Shown: one piece after another, positions 27,321-36,300 of the stretch
How the letters are laid out: the number at the start of each line of letters is the position of its first letter
Numbering within the stretch: the first letter of the stretch is position 1
Assembly: GCF_000315485.1 (NCBI RefSeq)
Contig: NZ_JH992945.1
Span: forward strand, 310,001-374,000
Direction: 5' to 3'
Source: Bacteroides oleiciplenus YIT 12058
GTDB taxonomy: Bacteria; Bacteroidota; Bacteroidia; Bacteroidales; Bacteroidaceae
DNA: 64,000 nucleotides
Position numbers and translations under genes: made by a program
The notes under the pieces: generated by a model
Told to the model about the DNA's origin: nothing
Database searches by the model: none
The model's input: the letters and a program-made list of their open reading frames with translations, nothing else

Positions 27321-27923
27321 TCAGTTTGCAGCTAACATACCTATTTCATGCAGCCAGTTTTCTACACCGCTTGTACTTCTGGTAGAACCGAATGCCCGCA
27401 AATGGACAGAAGCGGATGTCACTTCATGAATCTTATCTACTGATTGCTGGAAGTAAGTATTGGCGCCATAGGTGAAAAAGGGAATAATGGTCTTCCCCTC
27501 TAAATCATAGCTTTCAAGGAAGGTACAGACTACCATAGCAGGGTAATGCCACCAGATAGGACTGCCAACAAAGATTATATCATAATTATCAAGGTTTTCA
27601 GGCAGATTACTTACTTCCGGACGTCTGTTATTGTAGGCTTCATCCTGTATGCGATCAGAGTCATCATAAGGATTACTTGCATAAGGCTCTAAAGCTCGAA
27701 TGCGATATGTATCAGCACCGATCAACTCTGCAATGCGGTTAGCTACACCACGAGTAGTGCCGGTCGCCGAGAAGTAGGCTACCAACATTTTAGTTTCGGC
27801 TTCTCCCGTATCTATTCCATTCGAATCAACATCTTCCGTATCTTCTTGAAAGTCATCACTGGAACATGCCTGCATGCCCAACATTACCAATAACATAAAT
27901 GGTAATAAGAATAAAGTTTTCAT
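27321..27923 (-). CDS. Flavodoxin-type lipoprotein
   Basis: A 200-residue protein with a lipoprotein signal (LGMQAC-SS, Cys20) and an acidic linker (DDFQEDTEDVDSNG), then a flavodoxin domain: LVAYFSATGTTRGVA (phosphate-binding loop), VGSPIWWHYPAMV and PFFTYGANTYFQQS. It is related to the flavodoxin encoded downstream. It lies 57 bases after the fusion hydrolase gene, consistent with one operon. It probably acts as an envelope-located electron carrier; the partner is unknown. Confidence 0.83.
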   Translation of the reverse strand: MKTLFLLPFMLLVMLGMQACSSDDFQEDTEDVDSNGIDTGEAETKMLVAYFSATGTTRGVANRIAELIGADTYRIRALEPYASNPYDDSDRIQDEAYNNRRPEVSNLPENLDNYDIIFVGSPIWWHYPAMVVCTFLESYDLEGKTIIPFFTYGANTYFQQSVDKIHEVTSASVHLRAFGSTRSTSGVENWLHEIGMLAAN

Positions 27924-27980
27924 TTGTTTACTGTTTTATTGAAAGAAAAAATTATTAGCAGTTTTCATCTCATACGTACA

Positions 27981-29681
27981 TCATTTCAAGTACTCTTTAT
28001 AAAAAGCATCCAATTTGGGAAGCGTTATTTTCATATATTCCGGGCGGTCATACAAATCTACGTGCGATGCACCGGGAACAACGAACAGCTCTTTCGGTTC
28101 GGCAGCCTTGCTATAAGCATCTTCACTGAAATATGCCGATACCGCACGTTCACCAACAATAAACAGTAGCGGACGCGGTGAGATGGTTTCAATCTGTGCA
28201 AAAGGAAAGAAATTCATCATTGGTGCCAGACTGGTAAAGGTATAATAACCGGTTGAACTGGGATGCTGACCGCGAGGCGTGCGGTAATAATCGTAGAACT
28301 CACGAGTGTTCTCCGTATCTCTATCACTGACCGATTCGGGAATGGCACCGATGTCACGTCTTTCGGCTCCACCAAACTCACGGGTACGCTGCTCACCGAT
28401 TTCATCCAATGTCTTCATGCGTTGGTCATAGCTGATGATATCCCCCAAACCTTGACGACGGGCGCGTCCCATATCATACATACTGAGAGTAGCTACGGCT
28501 TTAATGCGATGATCTATCTGTGCTGCACTGACAGAATAGCCACCACCACCGCATATACCTAACACACCGATGCGTTCACCATCCACTGAAGGATAAATAC
28601 TTAGAAAATCCACTGCTGCACTAAAGTCTTCCACACGCGTTTCCGGTGATTCCATACGACGCGGATAACCGCCACTTTCCCCATAATGGGAAGCATCAAA
28701 AGCCAGAGTCACATAACCTAATTCGGCCAATTTGCGTGCATGAAGTCCGGAGGTTTGTTCCTTTACACCGCCAAACGGATGGCCTACTATGACAGCAGGG
28801 TATTTCTTATTTGTATCAAAATCTTTAGGCAGATATAAATCACCGACCACATCTATCTGAAAGCGGTTGTGGAAGGTTACTTTCTGCATTCTCACTCCGT
28901 TCTCCAATTCTGCTACGGGAGTTCCAGGATTGGTAATCAGTCCCTTCTCCTGAAGTAGTTCATTCAACACAATACGCGCAGAATCTGCCTCATCACGACC
29001 GATATTTCTTTCTACAATAGTAAGCAAGTGGCGAAGTTCGTCAGGTGTAATACCAATATTCAGACACATTCCCATGTGCGAACGTATCATTGGTTCTACG
29101 CCACCAATGGCCGCCAGTATAGAAACGGTAGTGATTTCCCGTTCCTGATACGTTAGTACATCCCGCTCGAAAATATCGGCAAACAGATGTTCCTTCAGGA
29201 ACACTTCAATCTCAGGAGCAAAAGCAGCATACCCTGTACGGGGAGCATCAGCTGGTATACCTGTCAGTTTGGAAAGGATTTCTTTGCCGCGATCATACTT
29301 GCTACGTTCGTCGGTAACAGGAGATGCTTCACGCCCCATGCGGTCATGGATGTTTTTTGCTTTCCGTTCATCCAGTACACCCATGAAAGTCTGTAAACCA
29401 CGAAGGCTGCGGGGAAAGCCACAATAGGCATACGCATGTACTAATACTTCTTTAATTTCATTTACAGTCAATCCGGCATCCAAGCCTTCGGCAAGTGCCA
29501 CCTTCAAATGTTCTAAATCGCCCTTACCCGTATAAGCAGCAATGGCGACCATGTTTTGTTGTTTTTTGTTCATTGCATGTTCAATTTTAGGAGTCTGTGC
29601 CAACAAACTGCCACTACAAAAAAGTAAGTAGAAGCTACTGATTGCCAGCATTAAACAATCTTTCAGATACATCATAATCAT
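27981..29681 (-). CDS. Carboxymuconolactone-decarboxylase / alpha-beta hydrolase fusion
   Basis: A 566-residue protein. It has a signal peptide (about 1-29), two carboxymuconolactone decarboxylase-like domains (about 40-120 and 150-245; first HAYAYCGFPRSLRGL, second IRSHMGMCLNIGITPDELRHLL) and a dienelactone-hydrolase-like alpha/beta domain (about 260-566). The nucleophile position reads GICGGGGYS, so a Cys replaces Ser. GASHVDLYDRPE carries the His. The hydrolase half is a paralogue of the protein at 52552. Its promoter carries the shared 21-bp-spaced GTAAT operator. Function inferred: metabolism of reactive lactones or peroxides. Confidence 0.82.
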   Translation of the reverse strand: MIMMYLKDCLMLAISSFYLLFCSGSLLAQTPKIEHAMNKKQQNMVAIAAYTGKGDLEHLKVALAEGLDAGLTVNEIKEVLVHAYAYCGFPRSLRGLQTFMGVLDERKAKNIHDRMGREASPVTDERSKYDRGKEILSKLTGIPADAPRTGYAAFAPEIEVFLKEHLFADIFERDVLTYQEREITTVSILAAIGGVEPMIRSHMGMCLNIGITPDELRHLLTIVERNIGRDEADSARIVLNELLQEKGLITNPGTPVAELENGVRMQKVTFHNRFQIDVVGDLYLPKDFDTNKKYPAVIVGHPFGGVKEQTSGLHARKLAELGYVTLAFDASHYGESGGYPRRMESPETRVEDFSAAVDFLSIYPSVDGERIGVLGICGGGGYSVSAAQIDHRIKAVATLSMYDMGRARRQGLGDIISYDQRMKTLDEIGEQRTREFGGAERRDIGAIPESVSDRDTENTREFYDYYRTPRGQHPSSTGYYTFTSLAPMMNFFPFAQIETISPRPLLFIVGERAVSAYFSEDAYSKAAEPKELFVVPGASHVDLYDRPEYMKITLPKLDAFYKEYLK

Positions 29682-29711
29682 TAGGGGTTATTCGTTATTA
29701 TTTTGATATTG

Positions 29712-29795
29712 CAAAGTTACGGGATTAACAGACGGCAGTAAATAGACAGATTACTGAAATAGGTATACAGATTACTGAAAAAAACATTATATTTG
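29712..29795. promoter_or_regulatory. Site A: AraC-type operator between divergent promoters
   Basis: On the minus strand two GTAATCTGT repeats start at 29775 and 29754, 21 bp apart. The second starts 35 bp before the -7 box TAACTTTG (29719-29712) of the fusion gene, and no -33 TTG is present. The AraC gene at 29823 has TATATTTG at 29788-29795, so binding here would affect both promoters. Confidence 0.7.
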
Positions 29796-29822
29796 CCACA
29801 AAACCTCTAAAACGTACAATAT

Positions 29823-30725
29823 ATGGAAGAGATATTGAAACTGGATACAGTAAAGAAATACAATGATTTACTGGGTGTAGAAACAATTCATCCATTAGTA
29901 AGTGTCATCAATGCTTCTGAAATTGCACCGCTAAGACATGTACGCAAAAACATAGGTTTCTATGTAATCTACCTGAAAGACATAAAATGCAGCGATTTAT
30001 TAAAATACGGACGAAAATTCTATGATTACCAGGAAGAGACTTTAGTATTTGCTGCTCCGGGGCAGATTGTGGGAAATAATGATACGGGTGAGTATTTCCA
30101 ACCCAAAGGCTGGTGGCTGACTTTTCATCCGGACTTACTTCACGGCACTCCTTTAGGAAAGCGGATGAAAGAGTATAGTTTTTTCTCTTATGCCACAAAC
30201 GAAGCTTTGCATATATCCAAGAAGGAAAGACAACTTGTAATTGAGTGTCTGACACAGATTGACGAAGAAATCAGAAAAAGTAGCGACAAGCACAGCAATC
30301 TGATTATTACTTCGACTATAAAATTACTGCTTGATTATTGCACACGTTTTTATGACCGCCAGTTCAACACCCGCAAAGAAGAAAACAAAGATAAACTGGG
30401 GCAATTTGAAGAATTGCTGAATGATTACTTCGACTCGGATAAGCCTAAAGAATCAGGAATCCCGACAGTGAAGTATTTTGCAGATGAACTATGCTTATCC
30501 TCCAATTACTTTGGAGATTTAATCAAAAAGGAAACTGGTAAATCGGCACAGGAATATATACAGTCTAACATCATCGACAGGGCGAAAGAGTTATTATCCG
30601 CTTCAACAAAATCTGTTAGCGAAATAGCCTACGAGCTGGGATACCAATATCCACAATATTTCAACCGTTTCTTCAAGAATGCGGTAGGGTGTACGCCCAA
30701 CGAATACAGGAAAACGGAAAATTAA
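29823..30725 (+). CDS. AraC family regulator (paralogue 1 of regulon)
   Basis: A 300-residue regulator beginning MEEILKLDTVKKYNDLLG. The N-terminal domain (about 1-200) carries GVETIHPLVSVI, FYDYQEETLVFAAPGQ and a WWLTFHPDLLHGTPLG segment shared with the two regulators at 40968 and 41867. The C-terminal double HTH is at about 215-298 (FADELCLSSNYFGDLIKKETGKS and SEIAYELGYQYPQYFNRFFKNAVGCTPNEYR). It is divergent from the fusion hydrolase operon and shares site A with it. It is the likely activator of that operon. Effector unknown. Confidence 0.88.
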   Translation: MEEILKLDTVKKYNDLLGVETIHPLVSVINASEIAPLRHVRKNIGFYVIYLKDIKCSDLLKYGRKFYDYQEETLVFAAPGQIVGNNDTGEYFQPKGWWLTFHPDLLHGTPLGKRMKEYSFFSYATNEALHISKKERQLVIECLTQIDEEIRKSSDKHSNLIITSTIKLLLDYCTRFYDRQFNTRKEENKDKLGQFEELLNDYFDSDKPKESGIPTVKYFADELCLSSNYFGDLIKKETGKSAQEYIQSNIIDRAKELLSASTKSVSEIAYELGYQYPQYFNRFFKNAVGCTPNEYRKTEN

Positions 30726-30801
30726 TAGAAAAACGATGAATGCAGACTTATCATATTGGTATTAACAGCATAAGGGAGTAAAAAAAGCCGGAGCTACATT
30801 T

Positions 30802-31554
30802 TCATTTTTTGAGTATTCTCTTTAAATAGTTGACATCCAACAATAAATTCACAGTTTCAAACTTTCCTTTATAGAACGCCGCCCAGTTATTGAACACACA
30901 AGGCAATTCCTTTGCTTTTTGCAACGTATCCACTTGAATTAAAGAGACCGGAACATCATTCACTTCACAATACTGCTTTACGTTCTCAATGCTTTGACAG
31001 ATATAGGGGCATTGCATATCATAATAAATGGTTAGTTCTTTGTTTTCAACCTCTAATTTCTTAGCATTGGGAGCGAACTCAGGTGTTGTTCCGTCAAAAG
31101 AAAGTGCAAGCAGTTCATACCCATTATCGGTAGTATCAACCACCTCAAAGCCAAATTTCTTTGCAAATGATTGGTCAGAAAGCCAGGATTTCTGTTTCTT
31201 CGCCCCAAGCATACAAATGCCGGATTTAGCTTTTTCTTTGGCATCAGCCAAGCAATACTCCATCAATGCACGCCCATACCCATTTCCTTTCGGACCACCC
31301 GTAACCCACAGGCAATACACATAATAATAGTTGTTGCCAATGATAGGCACCCAAGCTGTTTCAAGAGGAGCATATTCAATGAAGACACAGCCTTTTACGT
31401 TCAACTTTCTGAAAACATGCCCTTCCTTCAAGCGTTCTGCAAGCCATTGCCGCTTTGCTTCAACACCTGGATGAGGCTTTTTACTACGGATAATACAGCA
31501 CAAATGCTCACTGGCAAGGTTTTCTGTTGTTAGGTTTATAAAATCAGTATTCAT
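30802..31554 (-). CDS. GNAT acetyltransferase with YoaP-like C-terminus
   Basis: A 250-residue protein. The N-terminal GNAT domain (about 1-150) has the acetyl-CoA loop region GGPKGNGYGRALMEYC. The C-terminal part (about 170-250) resembles YoaP, with YYDMQCPYICQSIENVKQYC containing a CxxxC pair in a thioredoxin-like context. The start at 31554 is supported by the -7 box TATATTTG at 31603-31596. The acceptor substrate is unknown. It lies downstream of the 22-bp repeat array. Confidence 0.78.
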   Translation of the reverse strand: MNTDFINLTTENLASEHLCCIIRSKKPHPGVEAKRQWLAERLKEGHVFRKLNVKGCVFIEYAPLETAWVPIIGNNYYYVYCLWVTGGPKGNGYGRALMEYCLADAKEKAKSGICMLGAKKQKSWLSDQSFAKKFGFEVVDTTDNGYELLALSFDGTTPEFAPNAKKLEVENKELTIYYDMQCPYICQSIENVKQYCEVNDVPVSLIQVDTLQKAKELPCVFNNWAAFYKGKFETVNLLLDVNYLKRILKK

Positions 31555-31648
31555 AGGTATTCTTATCTTCAAATTAGTCATTGTCGAAAGTATTGCAAAT
31601 ATATGTATTTATAATCAGGTACACATATAACCCGTTGATGAAATAGCC

Positions 31649-31824
31649 AATCTTTTGCCACCATATTGGCAATCTTTTGCCACCATATTGGCAATTTTTT
31701 GCCATCGTATTGGCAATCTTTTGCCACCATATTGGCAATTTTTTGCCATCGTATTGGCAAACTTTTGCCATCGTATTGGCAAGACTTTGCCATAGGCTTG
31801 GCAAAACTTTGCCACTGCGGTGGC
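31649..31824. repeat. Array 1: eight tandem 22-bp palindromic units
   Basis: Eight consecutive 22-bp units start at 31649, 31671, 31693, 31715, 31737, 31759, 31781 and 31803. Each contains TTGCCA, six bases, TGGCAA-type dyads. Units 1-6 are close copies and the last two have drifted. The array starts at the AraC stop codon side (31830) and lies upstream of the GNAT promoter. Open frames across it are by-products of the period. Confidence 0.9.
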
Positions 31825-31829
31825 AAAAA

Positions 31830-32819
31830 TCACTTCTTGATTACCGGAATATATACCTCCGTAATGAGTTTTTCCTCTTCTACCTCATCCGGTGAATTCA
31901 AATACTTTTCAAAGACCATACTATCTCCAATCTGATACTCACTATTGAAAAGCCAATACCTATATATATAAGTATAAGCATCGGGCAATTGCTTGTATGA
32001 ACCACATACTGTAAATACAGCGTATACCCCACCCTCTATGGTTTGAACTCCGAAACTTCCGGTAGATTTTAAATGGTCGGAGTTGCTGATACAGACGTAA
32101 AAACGTTGCAACTCCGGCGAAGAGATAATGCTCGGTACATCGCGGCAAAAAGAAAAATACCCAGTATTCTCGTCCGGAATACCTTCTTTTTTCACATAGC
32201 CCAATAATTTATCCCATGCCTGAGTAAATGCATCAGCATATTGATACGGACTTATAACCTGGGTATATACCACTTCAAAAGGATCCAACTTCCGTATGTC
32301 ACACGGAATATCAGAGATTCCACATTCACGCCGTTTCACAGGCGTAGTTAAATCCGTAGGCATGCTTCTATATGAAGTCGGCGGAATTCCAAAATACTTT
32401 TTGAAGGCTTTGGACAGTGCAAACTGAGTTTGATAACCCACCTGCTCGGCTATTTGCACAAGAGTCAGATTAGTAGTTTGCAACTTAAAGGCTGCCCTCT
32501 CCAACCTGATACGCTGAATATACTCTCCTACGGTTTCGTTCATCACAGACTTGAAAATCCGGTGAAAATGGAAGTGGGAAATATGGGCGATATTAGCCAA
32601 ATCCGTCAGTTCTACCTTCTCCTGTAGATTAGTCTGGATATAATCAATAACCTGATTCACTGGTTTCAAATAACTATAAGAAGTAGACTCTTCCGTGAAC
32701 TCTCCATTTTGATAGCAATAACTGCAATAATCCTTGTTGAGACTTCTGTCCCTATTAGTGCCGAAATGCTCTAAAGCAGCCATTGCCATTCCGCAACTCT
32801 GACATATACATTCTTCCAT
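31830..32819 (-). CDS. Zinc ribbon - AraC - GyrI-like regulator
   Basis: A 329-residue protein. The N-terminal zinc ribbon-type domain (1-45) has Cys4, Cys6, Cys9, Cys32 and Cys35. A linker precedes an AraC double HTH (about 57-155; DLANIAHISHFHFHRIFKS and LVQIAEQVGYQTQFALSKAFKKYFGIPPTSYR). A GyrI/effector-binding domain lies at about 170-325, beginning IRKLDPFEVVYTQVISPY. Domain order (metal site, HTH, small-molecule domain) suggests a ligand-responsive regulator. It lies one base downstream of a 168-residue gene, so the two are co-transcribed. Confidence 0.85.
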   Translation of the reverse strand: MEECICQSCGMAMAALEHFGTNRDRSLNKDYCSYCYQNGEFTEESTSYSYLKPVNQVIDYIQTNLQEKVELTDLANIAHISHFHFHRIFKSVMNETVGEYIQRIRLERAAFKLQTTNLTLVQIAEQVGYQTQFALSKAFKKYFGIPPTSYRSMPTDLTTPVKRRECGISDIPCDIRKLDPFEVVYTQVISPYQYADAFTQAWDKLLGYVKKEGIPDENTGYFSFCRDVPSIISSPELQRFYVCISNSDHLKSTGSFGVQTIEGGVYAVFTVCGSYKQLPDAYTYIYRYWLFNSEYQIGDSMVFEKYLNSPDEVEEEKLITEVYIPVIKK

Positions 32820-32820
32820 C

Positions 32821-33327
32821 TTATTCAGTTTTTCGTGTCCCTAATGCCTTGGCTTCCAATCGCCAGTTTCCATCCTCCTGCTTGCGCACGCGTTTCCAGA
32901 CGAAAGAAGTATCCGTGATATCTGAAAATATCCACTTCAAACTCTGCCGGGTGATTTCAGTCAGTACAATTTCGTCACCCACCCTACAGGCTTCCAGTCT
33001 GACACTCTCTCCCGGTTCTCCCCAAAAAACATCCCATGCCAGAGTGGTGGGATTGAATATCCGGATAGTAGTGCCATAAGATGCATCCGGCTGGATATCC
33101 ATAAGCCGCTCGGTCCGGGAAGGTACGATGAATACGTCCTGTATGGCCATGCCTTCAAGTACCCACGAGAAAATCCATTCGCCCTTCACACGTCGGGCTT
33201 TCGCATCACATAGATGGTCATTCCATTCAAGGTCCCATGCACCCACCAACTTTCCAAAGAAATTATATTCTTCGGGAATCCTGTCGTTTTTATGATTACA
33301 GACCAATGCTTTTTCAAAATCTTCCAT
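32821..33327 (-). CDS. DUF1579-like soluble protein
   Basis: A 168-residue protein with no signal peptide. It is rich in Trp and beta-strand-like segments (LVGAWDLEWNDHL, GEWIFSWVLEGMAIQDVF, WDVFWGEPGE), reminiscent of DUF1579/lipocalin-like small-molecule binders. It is the first gene of the two-gene operon with the GyrI-AraC regulator, so it may bind or process the same ligand. A -7 box TACATTTG is at 33362-33355. Function unknown. Confidence 0.6.
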   Translation of the reverse strand: MEDFEKALVCNHKNDRIPEEYNFFGKLVGAWDLEWNDHLCDAKARRVKGEWIFSWVLEGMAIQDVFIVPSRTERLMDIQPDASYGTTIRIFNPTTLAWDVFWGEPGESVRLEACRVGDEIVLTEITRQSLKWIFSDITDTSFVWKRVRKQEDGNWRLEAKALGTRKTE

Positions 33328-33354
33328 ATTCTTCTCATATTATTGATTACCGGA

Positions 33355-33362
33355 CAAATGTA
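33355..33362 (-). promoter_or_regulatory. -7 box of the DUF1579-like/AraC-GyrI operon
   Basis: TACATTTG on the minus strand, 28 bases before the start codon. The -33 element is not clear. Confidence 0.5.
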
Positions 33363-33494
33363 GACATATCCTGTCAAAACGAACTTATCCAAACTTGCGA
33401 TTTTACCAAAACTCTTTCCCCGGAAAAGCCGGAAAACAGAAAAAAAACGCTATACTTGCAAATCAAAATATAGTAATAACTGACCCCAATAATC

Positions 33495-34823
33495 ATGTTA
33501 TTAAATCTAACAGAAGAACAAATCATACAATTAGCCCCGGATGCAGCTTCCGTGAAAGCGGGAAAAGGCTTGGCGACAAAAGCCAAATGGGTATTGCTGG
33601 AACACAGCGACCGTGCCATCTGGGGACACTGCCAGGGAAGTGGAAAGACTCCATACCAGACCGTAGTCGATACAAAAAATGTTGCATTCAAGTGTTCGTG
33701 CCCAAGCCGGAAGTTTCCATGTAAACACGGATTGGGACTTTTATTTTTGTATGCCGCGCAAACTGATTTATTCAAAGAAGCGGACGAACCGGATTGGGTG
33801 ACCGCCTGGCTTTCCAAACGGGAAGAGAAAGCGGAAAAGAAAGAGCAGAAAGCCAAAAGCGATGCTCCCGTAGACGAAACGGCGCAAGCCAAACGGCAAG
33901 CCATGCGCCATACCAAAGTGCTGAACGGTATAGACGAACTGGAAATCTGGATAAAGGACTTGTTGCGCAACGGGTTAATCAACATACCGGAACGGGCTTA
34001 TGCTCTTTTTGACGGTATTGCCCGCCGCATGGTCGATGCACAGGCTCCCGGACTTGCCAACCGGTTGAGAAGCATTCAGGAAATCAACTTCTACAATGAA
34101 ACCTGGAAGTACAAACTGACCGACCAACTCGGAAAGCTTTATCTGTTGATGAAAGCTTATAAAAATCTGGAACAGCAACCGGAAGACTGGCAGAATGAAA
34201 TCCGTACCCAGATAGGCTACCCGCAGGCCAAAGAAGATGTGCTGGCAGGAGAAGTCATTGAGGACCAATGGATAGTACTCCACAAAAAGAGCCAAAAGGT
34301 GAATGAGCTGAACAATGATATTTACTGGCTGCATGGCCAGCAAAGCAACCGTTTCGCCGTTTACCTCAGCTTCACGACTCCCGGCTCATTGCCCGAATAC
34401 AACCTTGTGCCCGGAAGCATCTATCACGCCAAACTCTGTTTCTACAAAGGAGTAGGCAACCTGCGCGCACTGTTCAAGGAGTGCGAATTATCCGGTGAGA
34501 CATACGTTCCGCATTTTTGCAGCAACCTGCAGGAAGCCGCAAGCCGATACAGGGAAACGCTGCAAGTTAATCCGTTTGCCGAAAACGTACCTATATTGGT
34601 AGAGAACATCAGACTGTCCGTACAAGGAAAGCAACTGTACATACAGGACGTGAACAACGAACGCATGCCTGTGCAGATGCAGGAAACAACGAAAACAGAC
34701 ATCCTTGCCGTCACAGGCGGAAAGCCTTTTGCCGCTTTCCTGCTGGCGGATGCCAATTGCTGGGAACTGAACACGATGTGGTATCAATCTAACTGTTATA
34801 TTTGGAGAGATGAACATAACTGA
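33495..34823 (+). CDS. SWIM zinc finger protein, MoxR-VWA cluster
   Basis: A 442-residue protein. The SWIM motif is Cys67, Cys69, Cys76 and His78 (CSCPSRKFPCKHGL), near the N-terminus. A Lys/Glu-rich linker follows at about 108-135. The remainder is helical/beta and of unknown fold. SWIM domains bind zinc and often nucleic acid or protein. In E. coli the comparable gene is yehQ. It is the first of five genes, its end overlaps the DUF5691 gene by 14 bases, and a -7-like TATACTTG is at 33451-33458. Confidence 0.85.
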   Translation: MLLNLTEEQIIQLAPDAASVKAGKGLATKAKWVLLEHSDRAIWGHCQGSGKTPYQTVVDTKNVAFKCSCPSRKFPCKHGLGLLFLYAAQTDLFKEADEPDWVTAWLSKREEKAEKKEQKAKSDAPVDETAQAKRQAMRHTKVLNGIDELEIWIKDLLRNGLINIPERAYALFDGIARRMVDAQAPGLANRLRSIQEINFYNETWKYKLTDQLGKLYLLMKAYKNLEQQPEDWQNEIRTQIGYPQAKEDVLAGEVIEDQWIVLHKKSQKVNELNNDIYWLHGQQSNRFAVYLSFTTPGSLPEYNLVPGSIYHAKLCFYKGVGNLRALFKECELSGETYVPHFCSNLQEAASRYRETLQVNPFAENVPILVENIRLSVQGKQLYIQDVNNERMPVQMQETTKTDILAVTGGKPFAAFLLADANCWELNTMWYQSNCYIWRDEHN

Positions 34824-36288
34824 GCCAATCATAAATGCAGCATTACTGGGAACTGCAACCAAAGAATTCACCCCGTCCGGCTTTCCGGAAGCATTGGAAG
34901 AGAACTTCCGCCTCCTGCAGGAAAAAGCCGAAGATGCGGAAGCCGCTTTCTATCAGATAGCAGCGTTAACCTTCGCCTATCAGCGTGCCGGAACAGAACC
35001 GCAGTCCGCCGAAGAAACCACTGCCATCAGTGAGGCTCCGGAAGACAGTCTGCCTTACTTTGACCGCACCGTCGGTGAAATGCTTGTCCAGATGGTGAAC
35101 GAACGCAACCGATACCTCTTATTATATGCTTACCGGAAAGCGGTGCAGTGCAACAAGCTGATTCCGCCTTTCTATCTGCGCCCGCTAATCTCCCGAGCCT
35201 ACGACCGCAACAACCCCGACAAGCACGAAGAACAGTCATTGCTCTCTTTGCTGGCGGGAAACCGTGGTCGCTGGCTACTCCCGCACATGGAACTTCCCGA
35301 CTGGGGAGACACCGGAAACGAGACTTGGGAAACTGCCTCGCACGAAGAACGGAAGCGAATGTTGCAACGTCTGAGAAAAGAAAATCCGGAACAGGGACTT
35401 GCCTTGTTGCAAACCGAATTGAAAAATGAGTCCGCCGCCCACCGTGACGAACTGATACAGTGCCTTCGCATCAACCTGAGCAAGAAGGATGAACCTTTCC
35501 TGCAAGAAATTATCACCACCGACCGGAGTAGTAATGTAAAAGAAACCGCCCGCCGACTGTTATGCAGCCTGCCCGACTCCGAGCTGGTAAAGACATACTG
35601 CGACTTGCTGCGTGGAAAACTCCGTCATAAGATGCTGCTGGGCTGGTCGTATGAGAAAATCGCTTTTACTCCGGAACTAAAGAAATTAGGACTGGAAGAA
35701 GTCAGCCCCAATAAAATGGAGAAGGACGACGAATTTCTTCTGCGTCAGCTTGCGGAACGTGTGCCCCTCAGTTTTTGGGCGGAGTTATACGACTGTTCTC
35801 CGGAAAAGGCAGCCGCCAAACTGGCCAAAAAGCCTCCGTTCAGTCAATACTTCAACCTGCGCCGGCCGATAGTGAATTTCAATGATAACTTATGGGCTTA
35901 CCAAACGCTGAAAGAAGATGCGAGTGAACATTATTTTGCTTCGTTGATAGGATTGTTGACACCTGAACAACGGGAAGAAATCGACTTCCAAACCACAAAC
36001 AAGAACCTCAGTGCCCTCGACTCCTGGTATAATGAAGACGGAAAGCAATGGGGACCAAAGTTCTCCGCACGGGTGTTGCAGCGATTGTTCCAAAGCGATT
36101 ATTATTATCCTCCCAAAGAGACCGCAGAACGCTTGGCGCTCTACTTGCCCCGGGAAGTATATCCCCAACTGGAGAAATATACACTGGCAAATGAAGCGGA
36201 CCACTTCGCAGCCAAATTCAGTAGGTTGATAACTGAATACATGAGAATGAAAGAGAAAATAAATACCATGTTCAATGACAATAAATAA
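34810..36288 (+). CDS. DUF5691 protein, MoxR-VWA cluster
   Basis: A 492-residue protein, largely alpha-helical and rich in Leu/Glu, with a HEAT-like look in the middle (RDELIQCLRINLSKKDEPFL, KETARRLLCSL). No catalytic motif is visible. DUF5691 is assigned from its position after a SWIM gene and before a MoxR-like gene, and from general similarity. It overlaps the upstream gene by 14 bases and is followed 12 bases later by the ATPase gene. It probably acts as a scaffold or adaptor. Confidence 0.75.
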   Translation: MNITEPIINAALLGTATKEFTPSGFPEALEENFRLLQEKAEDAEAAFYQIAALTFAYQRAGTEPQSAEETTAISEAPEDSLPYFDRTVGEMLVQMVNERNRYLLLYAYRKAVQCNKLIPPFYLRPLISRAYDRNNPDKHEEQSLLSLLAGNRGRWLLPHMELPDWGDTGNETWETASHEERKRMLQRLRKENPEQGLALLQTELKNESAAHRDELIQCLRINLSKKDEPFLQEIITTDRSSNVKETARRLLCSLPDSELVKTYCDLLRGKLRHKMLLGWSYEKIAFTPELKKLGLEEVSPNKMEKDDEFLLRQLAERVPLSFWAELYDCSPEKAAAKLAKKPPFSQYFNLRRPIVNFNDNLWAYQTLKEDASEHYFASLIGLLTPEQREEIDFQTTNKNLSALDSWYNEDGKQWGPKFSARVLQRLFQSDYYYPPKETAERLALYLPREVYPQLEKYTLANEADHFAAKFSRLITEYMRMKEKINTMFNDNK

Positions 36289-36300
36289 TATAAAAACAAT

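Noticed and set aside
31649..31824. Consideration of the 22-bp array as a CRISPR
   Set aside because: Units are contiguous without unique spacers, and each is palindromic.
31574..31935. Several overlapping open frames on both strands with MAKxCQYDGK-type or CHHIGNFLPS-type repeats
   Set aside because: They arise only from the 22-bp tandem array. The period of 22 is not a multiple of 3, so the frames shift among repeats, and none has a proper start context.
33374..33985. 203-residue minus-strand frame
   Set aside because: It overlaps the SWIM gene start and the intergenic promoter region; the SWIM motif confirms the plus-strand frame.
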